Below are positions 47,188-55,127 of a stretch of DNA of 58,170 nucleotides, piece by piece. The position numbers and the translations under genes were made by a program. Numbering within the stretch: position 1 is the stretch's first letter; every line of letters begins with the position of its first letter. Source of the stretch: an uncultured Eubacteriales bacterium. GTDB taxonomy: Bacteria; Bacillota; Clostridia; Oscillospirales; Acutalibacteraceae. The stretch spans positions 1-58,170 of the forward strand of contig CAKSIG010000008.1 of assembly GCA_934463035.1 (NCBI GenBank), given 5' to 3'. The notes under the pieces are model-generated. The model searched no databases. It was not told where the DNA came from and worked only from the letters and a program-made list of their open reading frames with translations.

Positions 47188-47708
47188 TTGTATAAATATT
47201 AAATTTTAAAGTTGTATTGATTGATGTGTCAAAAGAGCGCTGCTACGCAGCTTGGGCTGGCGAGTGCTGAACACGTTACGGTTTCACTTGCCGCCTTTTA
47301 CCGCCTTGCTTGCGCTTATTTTTGTAAGGCGACAGCCTTACTGCAAATCTCACGCTTCGCCTTTCGGAAAAAGGCGGCTGAGAGAAACTCCTTGACCTCA
47401 CAAATAAATAATTTTTTGTAAGGGTGAAGTCGAAGAACGCAGTAATACTATCGTATTACAAGTGATGAGACAAGAAAAGACGAAAAATTATTATTTGTAG
47501 GCGTGACGGGTTCAACACTCGTCAGCCCACTTGAAACAATCTCGCATAGCTCGCTTGGAGCGCGTCGCTCTGCTCGTGTTTCTGCGCCTTTTCGTTCTCC
47601 CTGTATCCGCCGCAGGCGGCGGTCGAACTCAAAGCTACCAAACTGAGCCACATCTCGTTGTATAAATATTAAATTTTAAGTTATATTGATTGATGTGTCC
47701 AAAGAGCG
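47165..47708. repeat. 75-base direct repeat of tRNA-Pro 5' half and leader
   Basis: 47165-47239 and 47635-47708 are about 95% identical and hold the first 23 tRNA bases plus the upstream leader. The second copy lacks the rest of the tRNA: a different sequence with a GGCGGCGGTCGAACTCAAAG junction replaces it. The 395 bases between are element H plus a GC-rich tail. The leader in the functional copy has TTGACA where the other has TGGACA. Confidence 0.85.
47254..47528 (+). mobile_element. T-arm-ended structured element, copy H
   Basis: Imperfect inverted ends (GGGCTGGCGAGTGCTGAAC at the left; GTTCAACACTCGTCAGCCC at the right). The right end is a T-arm-like hairpin GACGGG-TTCAACA-CTCGTC. Internal stems GTAAGGC/GCCTTAC, CGCCTTT/AAAGGCG and GTAATAC/GTATTAC match those of element G in place but with compensated base changes. 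No convincing open frame. Confidence 0.65.
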
Positions 47709-47786
47709 ATATACTTAAAGCAACCGCGCTATATAACGTCAAACCTTAACTGTGACTGTAATGCTATACATTAATACAGCCTATTA

Positions 47787-47815
47787 ATTATATATAATCG
47801 CAGAGCAAATGTCAA
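47787..47815 (-). promoter_or_regulatory. Probable original tRNA-Pro promoter
   Basis: On the minus strand TTGACA (47815-47810) and TATAAT (47792-47787) with 17-base spacing point toward the duplicated tRNA half and element H. Confidence 0.65.
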
Positions 47816-47854
47816 TGTTTTATTTCAAAAAATATTAAAAGAAAAAAGTTTTAC

Positions 47855-47893
47855 AAAGCAAAATGCCGAGCGGAAAACTCGGCACTTTGCTTT
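47855..47893. terminator. Terminator downstream of noc
   Basis: AAAGCAAAATGCCGAG pairs with CTCGGCACTTTGCTTT with one mismatch; it lies 90 bases past the noc stop. Confidence 0.75.
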
Positions 47894-47981
47894 ATGGGGA
47901 TGAATATGGATATTTAAAAACCGTTAGTACCGCGGAAGTGAACGCGCAGGGGGAGGCGCGGACAATTCCGTTTTAAAAGGT

Positions 47982-48848
47982 CTAACAGATTTTTAACTGT
48001 TTAAAGCGTCCGCTTTCGGGGGATTCTTTTCCGATGCGAACCTTGTATTCGATATAGCGTTCGTTTTCATATTTGCGCGCGCTTGCGTTTATTCCCGCGC
48101 TTTGCAGGGTATCGACCAGCTTGGTAAGACTGTTTGAAAACAGCCGTACATCGCCGATAACGACCTTGCGCACAGGCTCGGGTTTTTCTTCGCATACCGT
48201 GCGTTCGGGCTGGGGTCTTGTTTCTTGCGTATATTCGGGGTTGAGAATGTTGAAAACAAGCTCGTCCGCCTCGTCGGGCGCCATATCGCATTTTATCATA
48301 CGGTCAAGCGCCTCATCGCGCTTATAATCGGGAAGCCGCAACAGCGAACGCGCGTGCCTTTCCGTAAGTCCGGCGTCGGTTATACGCTTGCGTTGGTCGC
48401 GGCTCAGTCTTAAAAGCCGCAGTTTGCTTGAAATCGCGGTGCGCGACATTCCGAAACGCACGGCCGCCTCGCTTTGGGAGAGCCCGTACAGGTCGATTAT
48501 TCGGTCAAGCGACTGCGCCTCCTCAAAAAAGCCCAGCCTACTGCGCTGCATATTTTCAACAACGGCGTATACGGCGGCGGTGCAGTCGTCAACCTTGTGC
48601 AGTATGCACGGCACGCGCCGAAGTCCCGCCATAGCGGCGGCGCGCAGTCGGCGTTCGCCCGAAATAAGCTCATAATGCCCTTCACGGGTGCGGCGCACCG
48701 AAATCGGCTGTATAATTCCGTTTTCCGAAATGCTGTCGGCAAGCGCCTGCAACTCGTATTCGTCAAACTCCCGTCTGGGACGGTTCAGCGATGGACGTAT
48801 TTCACTCGGTTTAAGCATAAGCAGTTTTTTCTCTGCGATTGTGTGCAT
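47982..48848 (-). CDS. noc: ParB/Noc-family chromosome-binding protein
   Basis: A 288-residue ParB-type CTPase clamp. It has LKPSEIRPSLNRPRREFDE, the CTP-site GERRLRAAAM, ENMQRSRL, then HTH SQSEAAVRFGMSRTAISSKL and a C-terminal dimerisation region. Next to rsmG this is the usual place of Noc, the nucleoid occlusion protein, in Firmicutes; Noc and Spo0J cannot be separated with certainty by eye. No parA/soj is adjacent here. GGAGGCG precedes the ATG. Confidence 0.88.
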   Translation of the reverse strand: MHTIAEKKLLMLKPSEIRPSLNRPRREFDEYELQALADSISENGIIQPISVRRTREGHYELISGERRLRAAAMAGLRRVPCILHKVDDCTAAVYAVVENMQRSRLGFFEEAQSLDRIIDLYGLSQSEAAVRFGMSRTAISSKLRLLRLSRDQRKRITDAGLTERHARSLLRLPDYKRDEALDRMIKCDMAPDEADELVFNILNPEYTQETRPQPERTVCEEKPEPVRKVVIGDVRLFSNSLTKLVDTLQSAGINASARKYENERYIEYKVRIGKESPESGRFKQLKIC

Positions 48849-48937
48849 ACGGCGCCTCCTTGGAAACTGTATCTAAATTATGGCAGATAATTTTAAATTT
48901 GTAAAGAAAAACACATCGGGCAAATTCGCCCTAAAAC

Positions 48938-48970
48938 AACAAAAACAACCGTTTTAAAGCGGTTGTTTTC
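48938..48970 (-). terminator. rsmG terminator overlapping its stop codon
   Basis: AAAACAACCG/CGGTTGTTTT stem; the rsmG stop codon TAA lies in the loop, so the last codons form one arm. Confidence 0.8.
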
Positions 48971-49673
48971 GTATTTTTGCGGGGTTTCTGGGATATTTTG
49001 GCGGAGTATGCGATATTTTTTTAAAGGTTACAAAGGTTCGGCTGTCATTATTGGGCAGTGTTTCGCATATAATATTCGGTTTGTCCCCTCCGAGCAGGGG
49101 TATCGCCTTAGCGCAGAGCTTTAATTCTTCTTCGGCTGACGGGCCTTTCATCGCGGTAAAGGCTCCGCCTATTTTGGCAAACGGCAGGCAGTATTCAAGC
49201 AAAACGGGCATAGCCGCAACCGCGCGCGCGCAGACAACGTCGTATTTTTCCCTATGCTCCGCAGATTGCGCCGCCTCCTCGGCTCGGCTGTGCAGAGCGG
49301 TCACACCGTCAAGTCCCAAGCTCCCGCAAAGCTGTGTTAAAAACATTATTCGTTTATTAAGCCCGTCAAGAAGGGTTATTTTTATGTCGGGGCGCGCCGT
49401 TTTAAGCACAACGCCCGGGAAACCCGCGCCCGTTCCTACGTCAATAACCGTGCCGCCTTGCGGTATTTCGGCGTTTTTCAGGAAAAGCAGGCTGTCATAA
49501 AAATGCTTATATAAAATTTCCTCGGGCTCGGTTATGGCGGTGAGGTTTATCTTTTCGTTCCATTCAAGCAAAAGGTTGCCGTAGGCGTTAAGGCGGTCGG
49601 TAATTTCCTTGTTTATTTCAAGACCGAACTCGGCGCACAGCGGAGAAAGCCGCTCAATATGAAAATCAATCAT
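48954..49673 (-). CDS. rsmG: 16S rRNA (guanine-527-N7)-methyltransferase
   Basis: Methylates G527 of 16S rRNA using S-adenosylmethionine. The 239-residue protein has INLTAITEPEEILYKHFYDS, the SAM-site DVGTGAGFPG and DGLNKRIMFL. The start overlaps the trmB stop by eight bases. The C-terminal tail is basic and longer than usual. Confidence 0.96.
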   Translation of the reverse strand: MIDFHIERLSPLCAEFGLEINKEITDRLNAYGNLLLEWNEKINLTAITEPEEILYKHFYDSLLFLKNAEIPQGGTVIDVGTGAGFPGVVLKTARPDIKITLLDGLNKRIMFLTQLCGSLGLDGVTALHSRAEEAAQSAEHREKYDVVCARAVAAMPVLLEYCLPFAKIGGAFTAMKGPSAEEELKLCAKAIPLLGGDKPNIICETLPNNDSRTFVTFKKISHTPPKYPRNPAKIRKQPL

Positions 49674-50355
49674 TTACACACCCGTCCTTTATATATGCTT
49701 CAAGCCGATATATCGGCATTCCGAGCGAGGAAAACTTCTGCTCGTATTCTGTCACTATGTTGCCCTCAAAACCGCTTGCGTGCAGGTCGAGGGATACGTT
49801 TTTAAGCGCAAAGCCCGAACCGCTCAGCTGTTCAAGCGAAAATTCAAAAAAGTGCATATTGTCGGTTTTTTGGTGTATTTCGGCGCCGCTTGCCATTAAC
49901 CGCTTGTAGATTTCAAGAAAACGCGCGTGGGTCAGGCGGTGCGAGGCGTAGCTGTTTTTGGGAAACGGGCAGGAAAAGTTGAGGAATATTCTTGAAACGC
50001 TGTTCGGTTTCAGGTGGCGTTCAAGGTATTCCGCGCCGCATTTTAAAAAGCGCAGATTTTTTACTCCCTCTCTCTTTGCGGTTTCGCACGCTTCAACAAT
50101 GACGTTCGCGTTCTTTTCCACCGCAAGCAGGTTTATATCGGGATTGCGCTTGGCAAATTCGGCGGCAAATCTGCCCTTGCCGCACCCGATTTCGAGATAG
50201 AGGGGTTTATCGCTCCCGAAAAATTCGGCAAGTTCGATATACTCCTTGTTTTTTATCGAGGTGTTGAAATTCCTGTCCTCGCTGTCGCTTATATAAAGAA
50301 TATCCGAAACGGCGGCAAGGCGCTGTTCAAGATTTTTCTTTTTTCTCATTCTCAT
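49666..50355 (-). CDS. trmB: tRNA (guanine-46-N7)-methyltransferase
   Basis: A 229-residue class I methyltransferase with SAM site LEIGCGKGRFAAEFA and the TrmB segments AVEKNANVIVEACE, FLNFSCPFPK and LTHARFLEIY. Note Phe-Leu-Asn-Phe-Ser-Cys-Pro replaces the common FPDPWPK, a visible deviation in the catalytic loop. ATG 50355 has GAGGTGATAA upstream; a longer frame crosses the promoter and is rejected. Cotranscribed with rsmG. Confidence 0.92.
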   Translation of the reverse strand: MRMRKKKNLEQRLAAVSDILYISDSEDRNFNTSIKNKEYIELAEFFGSDKPLYLEIGCGKGRFAAEFAKRNPDINLLAVEKNANVIVEACETAKREGVKNLRFLKCGAEYLERHLKPNSVSRIFLNFSCPFPKNSYASHRLTHARFLEIYKRLMASGAEIHQKTDNMHFFEFSLEQLSGSGFALKNVSLDLHASGFEGNIVTEYEQKFSSLGMPIYRLEAYIKDGCVND

Positions 50356-50382
50356 TGTTATCACCTCAGTGTGACAGGTTAA

Positions 50383-50445
50383 TAGGCGAGCGGTAATAAT
50401 CCGAACTCGCCTAAACAGTATACCACAGAAAATGACATTTTCCAA
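50383..50445 (-). promoter_or_regulatory. trmB promoter and 5'-terminal leader hairpin
   Basis: On the minus strand TTGGAA (50445-50440), 17-base spacer, TATACT (50422-50417) with TGG extension. The transcript should start at the base of a perfect 8-bp stem TAGGCGAG/CTCGCCTA (50413-50406 with 50390-50383) whose loop TTCGGATTATTACCG matches the degV-type leader. CCTGTCAC follows. Confidence 0.65.
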
Positions 50446-50454
50446 CAATAAAAT

Positions 50455-50487
50455 AAAGCAGTTTCTGTCTAAGACAAAAACTGCTTT
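50455..50487. terminator. ABC transporter operon terminator
   Basis: AAAGCAGTTTCTGTC pairs with GACAAAAACTGCTTT with one mismatch. Confidence 0.8.
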
Positions 50488-50495
50488 GTTTTGTA

Positions 50496-52229
50496 TCAGC
50501 TGATAGCCCAGCGCTGAGTATCCTTTTGCAAATCAGCCATGTGGGTGTAAATTCCGTTTTGCTTGTAAAGCTCGTCGGGAGAGCCCTGCTCCGCCACAAC
50601 GCCGCCCGACAGAACGACGATTTTATCCGCGCCCTGAACAGTTCGCATACGGTGAGCTATGACCAGCACGGTCTTATTCTTGATAAGACGCGAGAGAGCC
50701 GATTGTATAAGCGTTTCGTTTTCAACGTCAAGGCTTGCGGTCGCCTCGTCCAGCAGGATTATCGGCGCGTCCTTCAAAAATGCGCGGGCGATTGAAATTC
50801 GCTGGCGTTCGCCGCCCGACAGCGCACAGCCGTTTTCGCCTATATCGGTATTCCATTTATCGGGGAGCTTTTCGGCAAATTCCTCGCAGTTTGCAAGGCG
50901 TGCCGCCGCCAATACCTCCTCATCGGTGGCGTCCTTTTTGCCCAATCTGATATTTTCCATTATGGTGTTATCAAAGAGAGTGACGTCCTGAAATACTATT
51001 GAATACAGCTTCATAAGCTGTTCGGGGTCAATTTTCGATACGTCCATACCGCCGACGGTAACGGTGCCCTTTTGGTTATCCCAGAAGCGTGCCGCAAGGC
51101 GCGATACCGTGGTTTTTCCGCCTCCCGACGGACCGACAAGCGCCGTAACCTCGCCCTGCTTTGCGGTGAAAGAAACGTCTTTCAGCACGGTTTCGCCGCC
51201 GTCGTAGGAAAATCCCACGTGATCGAAAACAATATCACACCCCTTGTTTGTAAGAACTTCGCTGCCCGTTTGTATCGGGTGGTCGAGAATTTCGTTCATT
51301 CTCGCAACGTTGGTACGCATAGCGATGATTGCCGCCAGATTTTGCAGGGCGCTCTGCATCGGGTCGTAAAGACGGGACGCAACAAGCAGGAACATAAACA
51401 GCGTCAATACGTCAATACTGCCGTTCGTAAGCAAAACGGCGCCGACCAGCGCAACCGAGGCTATACCGAGCTTTAACACCATTCCTGCCGAGGTCACGAA
51501 TACCGAGGTGGTAAGCTCGGCTTTTATCGACTGCTTTTCAACCCCTTTTATCTTGCGTGACAGACCGACAAGGTAATTATCCTCCGCGTTGTTGGCTTTA
51601 AGGTCGCGCACGGTTTCGATGTATTCCTGTATACCGTCCGCGCACGCCATTTTCGCCGCCATATTTTTGGACTGCACCTTATCCTGAACCTTATAACTGC
51701 AAAGCACTATAACGGCGGACACGGGTATCACCCACAAAGCCGCCAGTGCCATACGCGGTTCAAAAAAGAACATTCCGAGCGATATGATAACGGTGGAAAT
51801 AAGCGAACCGAACAGCCCGGGTATAAAATGCGAACAGGTTTTTTCAAGCACTTCGCAGTCCGCCATTATCGTGCTGGTAAGATCCGCAAGGTCTTTTTTG
51901 CCGAAGAAAGACAACGGCAGACGGCGCAGGCGCTCGGCAAGATTTAATCTTCTCTTGCCGCTTTCCTCATAGGTGGTGAAAAATGTGTTGTTGTACTGAA
52001 ACCACGTTGTAATCAGTATCGCCGCAAAGCACAGAAGACAGCCGACAATATAAAACGCCGCTCTTGCGCTCTTTATATTGCCGTCCATCAGGTCGGAAAC
52101 GAGAAAATAGAGGAGTGAGACGGGGAGCATAAAAGCGATATTCTGAAAAGCGCAGGCGATTATTCCCTTTATAAGACCTACTGCGCCCTCTTTTGAGCAG
52201 GCGGTTGCCCTTTGAATCATTTTAATCAT
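50496..52229 (-). CDS. ABC transporter, fused permease/ATPase, second subunit
   Basis: A 577-residue half-transporter: six membrane helices, then an ATPase with Walker A GPSGGGKT, signature ALSGGERQR, Walker B IILLDEATAS and switch HR. It pairs with the gene two bases upstream to form a heterodimer. Sequence style fits the YbtP/IrtAB-like group of Firmicutes (siderophore or peptide transport), but the substrate is not shown. ATG 52229 has AGGAGGG upstream. Confidence 0.92.
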   Translation of the reverse strand: MIKMIQRATACSKEGAVGLIKGIIACAFQNIAFMLPVSLLYFLVSDLMDGNIKSARAAFYIVGCLLCFAAILITTWFQYNNTFFTTYEESGKRRLNLAERLRRLPLSFFGKKDLADLTSTIMADCEVLEKTCSHFIPGLFGSLISTVIISLGMFFFEPRMALAALWVIPVSAVIVLCSYKVQDKVQSKNMAAKMACADGIQEYIETVRDLKANNAEDNYLVGLSRKIKGVEKQSIKAELTTSVFVTSAGMVLKLGIASVALVGAVLLTNGSIDVLTLFMFLLVASRLYDPMQSALQNLAAIIAMRTNVARMNEILDHPIQTGSEVLTNKGCDIVFDHVGFSYDGGETVLKDVSFTAKQGEVTALVGPSGGGKTTVSRLAARFWDNQKGTVTVGGMDVSKIDPEQLMKLYSIVFQDVTLFDNTIMENIRLGKKDATDEEVLAAARLANCEEFAEKLPDKWNTDIGENGCALSGGERQRISIARAFLKDAPIILLDEATASLDVENETLIQSALSRLIKNKTVLVIAHRMRTVQGADKIVVLSGGVVAEQGSPDELYKQNGIYTHMADLQKDTQRWAIS

Positions 52230-52231
52230 AA

Positions 52232-54001
52232 TTAACCCTCCTTTGCAACCTTCCACTGAACCGACTGCTGATAGTCAGCCCACATCTTCGCGAACAGACC
52301 CTGCTTTTCGCAAAGCTCGGCGCGCTTGCCGCTTTCGGCAATTTTGCCGTCCTCTATTACATAAACGCAGTCGGCGTCTGCAACGGTGGAAAGCCTGTGC
52401 GCTATCATAATAACGGTTTTACCCTTAGCAAGCTCGGCAAACGCCGCCTGAACCTTTGCTTCGTTGTCGGGGTCGGCAAAGGCGGTCGCCTCGTCGAGAA
52501 TTATTATCGGCGCGTTTTTCAGCACGGCGCGCGCAATGGCGATACGCTGCTGCTCGCCGCCCGAAAGATAAACGCCGTCGGTTCCTATAACGGTGTCAAC
52601 GCCGTCGGGAAATTTTTCGATAATATCGGTGCATTGCGCCGCTTTGAGGGCGCTCAGAACCTCGGCTCTGTCGGCGTTCGGCCTGCCCATTGCCACATTG
52701 TCAAAAATGGACGCCTTTATTAGCTTTGAGTTCTGGAACACAAATGAGACCGTGTTCATCAGCTCGTCCTTCGGTATGTCGCGGACGTCGGCGCCGCCGA
52801 TCTTGATACTTCCGCCGTTCACGTCGAAGAAGCGTGAAATAAGGCTTGCAAGGGTGGATTTTCCGCCACCCGAGGGACCGACAAAAGCCACCGTTTCGCC
52901 GCTTTTTATCTTCATAGATACTCCGCGGATAACATCGTTTTTGCCGTCATAGCTGAAATGAACGTCCGACAGCTCCACCGACGCGTCCTTGGGGTGCTTC
53001 GGCTTTTCGGCAACGCTCATAGGCTCGGCGTTCAATACCGAATCTACCCTCTCAATGGCGTCGGCAACTATCATATTGTTTTCGCTCATATACATTATTT
53101 TGGTAAGGGTCAGCGCAATAACGGGGGTTATAATTATGTAGAAGATAAGATTAAGCAAAAATTCACTCGTAACGCCGTCCTTGGTAAACCACAGCGCGCC
53201 CGCTATAAGAAATGCGAACACGCCGTTCACGGCGGCGGTGTAAAGCATCATCGGAGTCCGCATTTGCTTTGTGTAGGCTATGACCCATTTTTCGTATTCG
53301 TCAATTGTGCCCTTGAATTTCTTGAACGAAAATACCGACTGACCGAAGGTCTTTACAACGGGGATACCTCTTACATATTCAACCGCCTCGTTGGACATTG
53401 AGGCAAGTGCGTTGTTGTACTGCCGCATTTTTTCTTCCATTCGTTTTCCCGTCATAGCCGACATTATGAAGAAACCGAGAAACACGGGAACAAGGCTCAA
53501 AATACCCAAACGCAAATCAAAGGCGAAAAGAAGCACGAGCAGACCTATCGGCGTTGCTATTGCGGCGTATTTATCGGGCAGTTGGTGCGCAAGAAAGGTT
53601 TCGGTTGCGCCCGTGCTGTCGTTTATTATTTTACGCAGCTTTCCGCTTCCGAATTTGTCCGTAAACCCGAGCGGAAGTTTTGCTATATGCTCTGTAAGGT
53701 CAATTCGCATATTTGTCGCGACTCTGAATGCCGCGAGGTGGGAACACATAAGCGCGCCTATGTAGATAAGGAACGATAAAACGGCAAAAATCATTGCAGA
53801 AACGCCGTAACCCACAAGCCCTTTTGCCTGCGAATAGTTCGGCGCGGCGTCAAGCACCGCCTTGACGATTTTCCAGATGTACCAAAACGGTACCAGCGCG
53901 ACCAGCGCGCTTACGGCTGACAACACCCAAGAAGCATAGGTTAGAATTTTATGCTTGCCTGCGTAATCCATAAGCCGCGACAGATTGGATTTCTTTTTCA
54001 A
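52232..54001 (-). CDS. ABC transporter, fused permease/ATPase, first subunit
   Basis: A 589-residue half-transporter. The membrane part includes GKLRKIINDSTGATETFLAH and RGIPVVKTFGQSVFSFKKF, a signature of the YbtP/IrtB-like family. ATPase motifs are Walker A GPSGGGKS, YLSGGEQQR, Walker B IIILDEATAF with Ala-Phe-Ala replacing the usual Ala-Ser-Ala/Leu-Asp, and HR. In Walker B the D-loop reads FADPDNE, a mild deviation. TTG start with GGAGGAG upstream. Confidence 0.92.
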   Translation of the reverse strand: MKKKSNLSRLMDYAGKHKILTYASWVLSAVSALVALVPFWYIWKIVKAVLDAAPNYSQAKGLVGYGVSAMIFAVLSFLIYIGALMCSHLAAFRVATNMRIDLTEHIAKLPLGFTDKFGSGKLRKIINDSTGATETFLAHQLPDKYAAIATPIGLLVLLFAFDLRLGILSLVPVFLGFFIMSAMTGKRMEEKMRQYNNALASMSNEAVEYVRGIPVVKTFGQSVFSFKKFKGTIDEYEKWVIAYTKQMRTPMMLYTAAVNGVFAFLIAGALWFTKDGVTSEFLLNLIFYIIITPVIALTLTKIMYMSENNMIVADAIERVDSVLNAEPMSVAEKPKHPKDASVELSDVHFSYDGKNDVIRGVSMKIKSGETVAFVGPSGGGKSTLASLISRFFDVNGGSIKIGGADVRDIPKDELMNTVSFVFQNSKLIKASIFDNVAMGRPNADRAEVLSALKAAQCTDIIEKFPDGVDTVIGTDGVYLSGGEQQRIAIARAVLKNAPIIILDEATAFADPDNEAKVQAAFAELAKGKTVIMIAHRLSTVADADCVYVIEDGKIAESGKRAELCEKQGLFAKMWADYQQSVQWKVAKEG

Positions 54002-54036
54002 AACTGACTCCTCCTGTATACATTAAAATATCCGTC

Positions 54037-54098
54037 GGTTAGCAAGGACTAACCAACCCGCAAAATAAAAAGCATACGGCGGTTAGCAAGGGCTAACC
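54037..54098 (-). promoter_or_regulatory. Paired GGTTAG-N6-CTAACC palindromes upstream of the ABC operon
   Basis: Two copies (54037-54054 and 54081-54098) differ in one spacer base. The second is nested in AAAAAGC/GCTTTTT and so could also act as the AraC gene terminator. Another hairpin TGCCGCA/TGCGGCA lies near 54114. The half-sites resemble DtxR/IdeR-type metal boxes, but the spacing does not match that consensus. Confidence 0.5.
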
Positions 54099-54181
54099 GA
54101 AACGCTTTTTAAATGCCGCAAAAATGCGGCACCTTGCTTCGCACATATTATAATACCAAATAAAAATAAATGCAACAGGTT

Positions 54182-55015
54182 TTAAAAATTTTTTCGGTAG
54201 TCCTTAGGGGATATACCGAACTTCCTTTTGAACACGGAAGAAAAATACCCCGAATTGCAAAATCCCAAGCAGTCCGACACCTCGGTGACGGTGTACCGCG
54301 ACTGACTTAAAAGCCATTTCGCTTCGTCAAGGCGCAGTTTTTCTATATATTCCGATATGCTCATTCCCGACCGCTTTTTAAAAAGGTGGCTGAGAGAGGA
54401 AACGCTGCAATTGAATTTTCCGCTTAGCTCCTTCATTGTAATCCGCGTGTTGTGGTATGCGGTTATGTAGTTGAAAAGTCTTGTATAAAGGTCGTGTTCG
54501 GCGTTGGCGGAAAAGCGTTCGCTCTTTTTCAGATAGGATACAAGCATAAACAAAAGCGGGCGTATAACGGCGTCAAGACTTTCCTTGCTCGGAATAACGC
54601 CGTTTAAATATCGGCTGCGCATATTGTCCGCCGTTTCACGGTCAATGCCGTTTTTGCGGGCAAAATGCAGGGACTTCTGTTTAGTGGTATCGCCGTTTCT
54701 GTATCCGCTTACCGAAATAAAGCCTAAAACTTTGCCGTCCGTGCTTATCGGATAAACAAATTCACTAACGCCTGCGTGGCACGTGCCGAAAAATTCGCCC
54801 GCTTCGCACTTTTTTAATACCTTTTCCTGATTTTTAATACAGGTATCCCAATTTGAGGTTGCCGTTTTTACAAAACAGCAGTACGGATTGAAATGACAGT
54901 TATACTTTACAAGCTCGGGGACGCAGACGAACGCACCGTGCAAAGTAACGTATAGACCGTTTTTTGTAATCAAAAAGTCGACATATGAGCTTATGTCTTT
55001 AAGAGATACTTCCAA
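54182..55015 (-). CDS. AraC-family regulator with PocR sensory domain
   Basis: A protein of about 277 residues. The N-terminal half has the Cys-rich PocR pattern (NCHFNPYCCFVK, DTCIKNQEKVLKKCEAGE, GTCHAGVSEFVYPI), and the C-terminal half the AraC double HTH (ITMKELSGKFNCSVSSLSHL and VSDCLGFCNSGYFSSVFKR). PocR domains bind small organic ligands. TTG 55015 with AAGGGG upstream is my start; GTG 55033 is an alternative. Divergent from the FAD oxidoreductase genes, it probably activates them. Confidence 0.85.
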   Translation of the reverse strand: MEVSLKDISSYVDFLITKNGLYVTLHGAFVCVPELVKYNCHFNPYCCFVKTATSNWDTCIKNQEKVLKKCEAGEFFGTCHAGVSEFVYPISTDGKVLGFISVSGYRNGDTTKQKSLHFARKNGIDRETADNMRSRYLNGVIPSKESLDAVIRPLLFMLVSYLKKSERFSANAEHDLYTRLFNYITAYHNTRITMKELSGKFNCSVSSLSHLFKKRSGMSISEYIEKLRLDEAKWLLSQSRYTVTEVSDCLGFCNSGYFSSVFKRKFGISPKDYRKNF

Positions 55016-55127
55016 AACCAACACCCCTTGCACGATTTTATAAAAAATCGCTTTAAAAATAAAAGATTTATCTGTTTTATTGAATTATAATACATTTAAA
55101 GCATTAAGTCAAAGGGTAGTGAACTAT

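Noticed and set aside
47221..47421. 66-codon frame inside element H
   Set aside because: It is built from the structured element and the homologous element G lacks a matching frame.
47254..47528. tmRNA or other known tRNA-like RNA
   Set aside because: The T-arm-like 3' end and length near 280 bases suggested tmRNA, but there is no tag-coding region, no alanine-type acceptor and no typical tmRNA 5' end.
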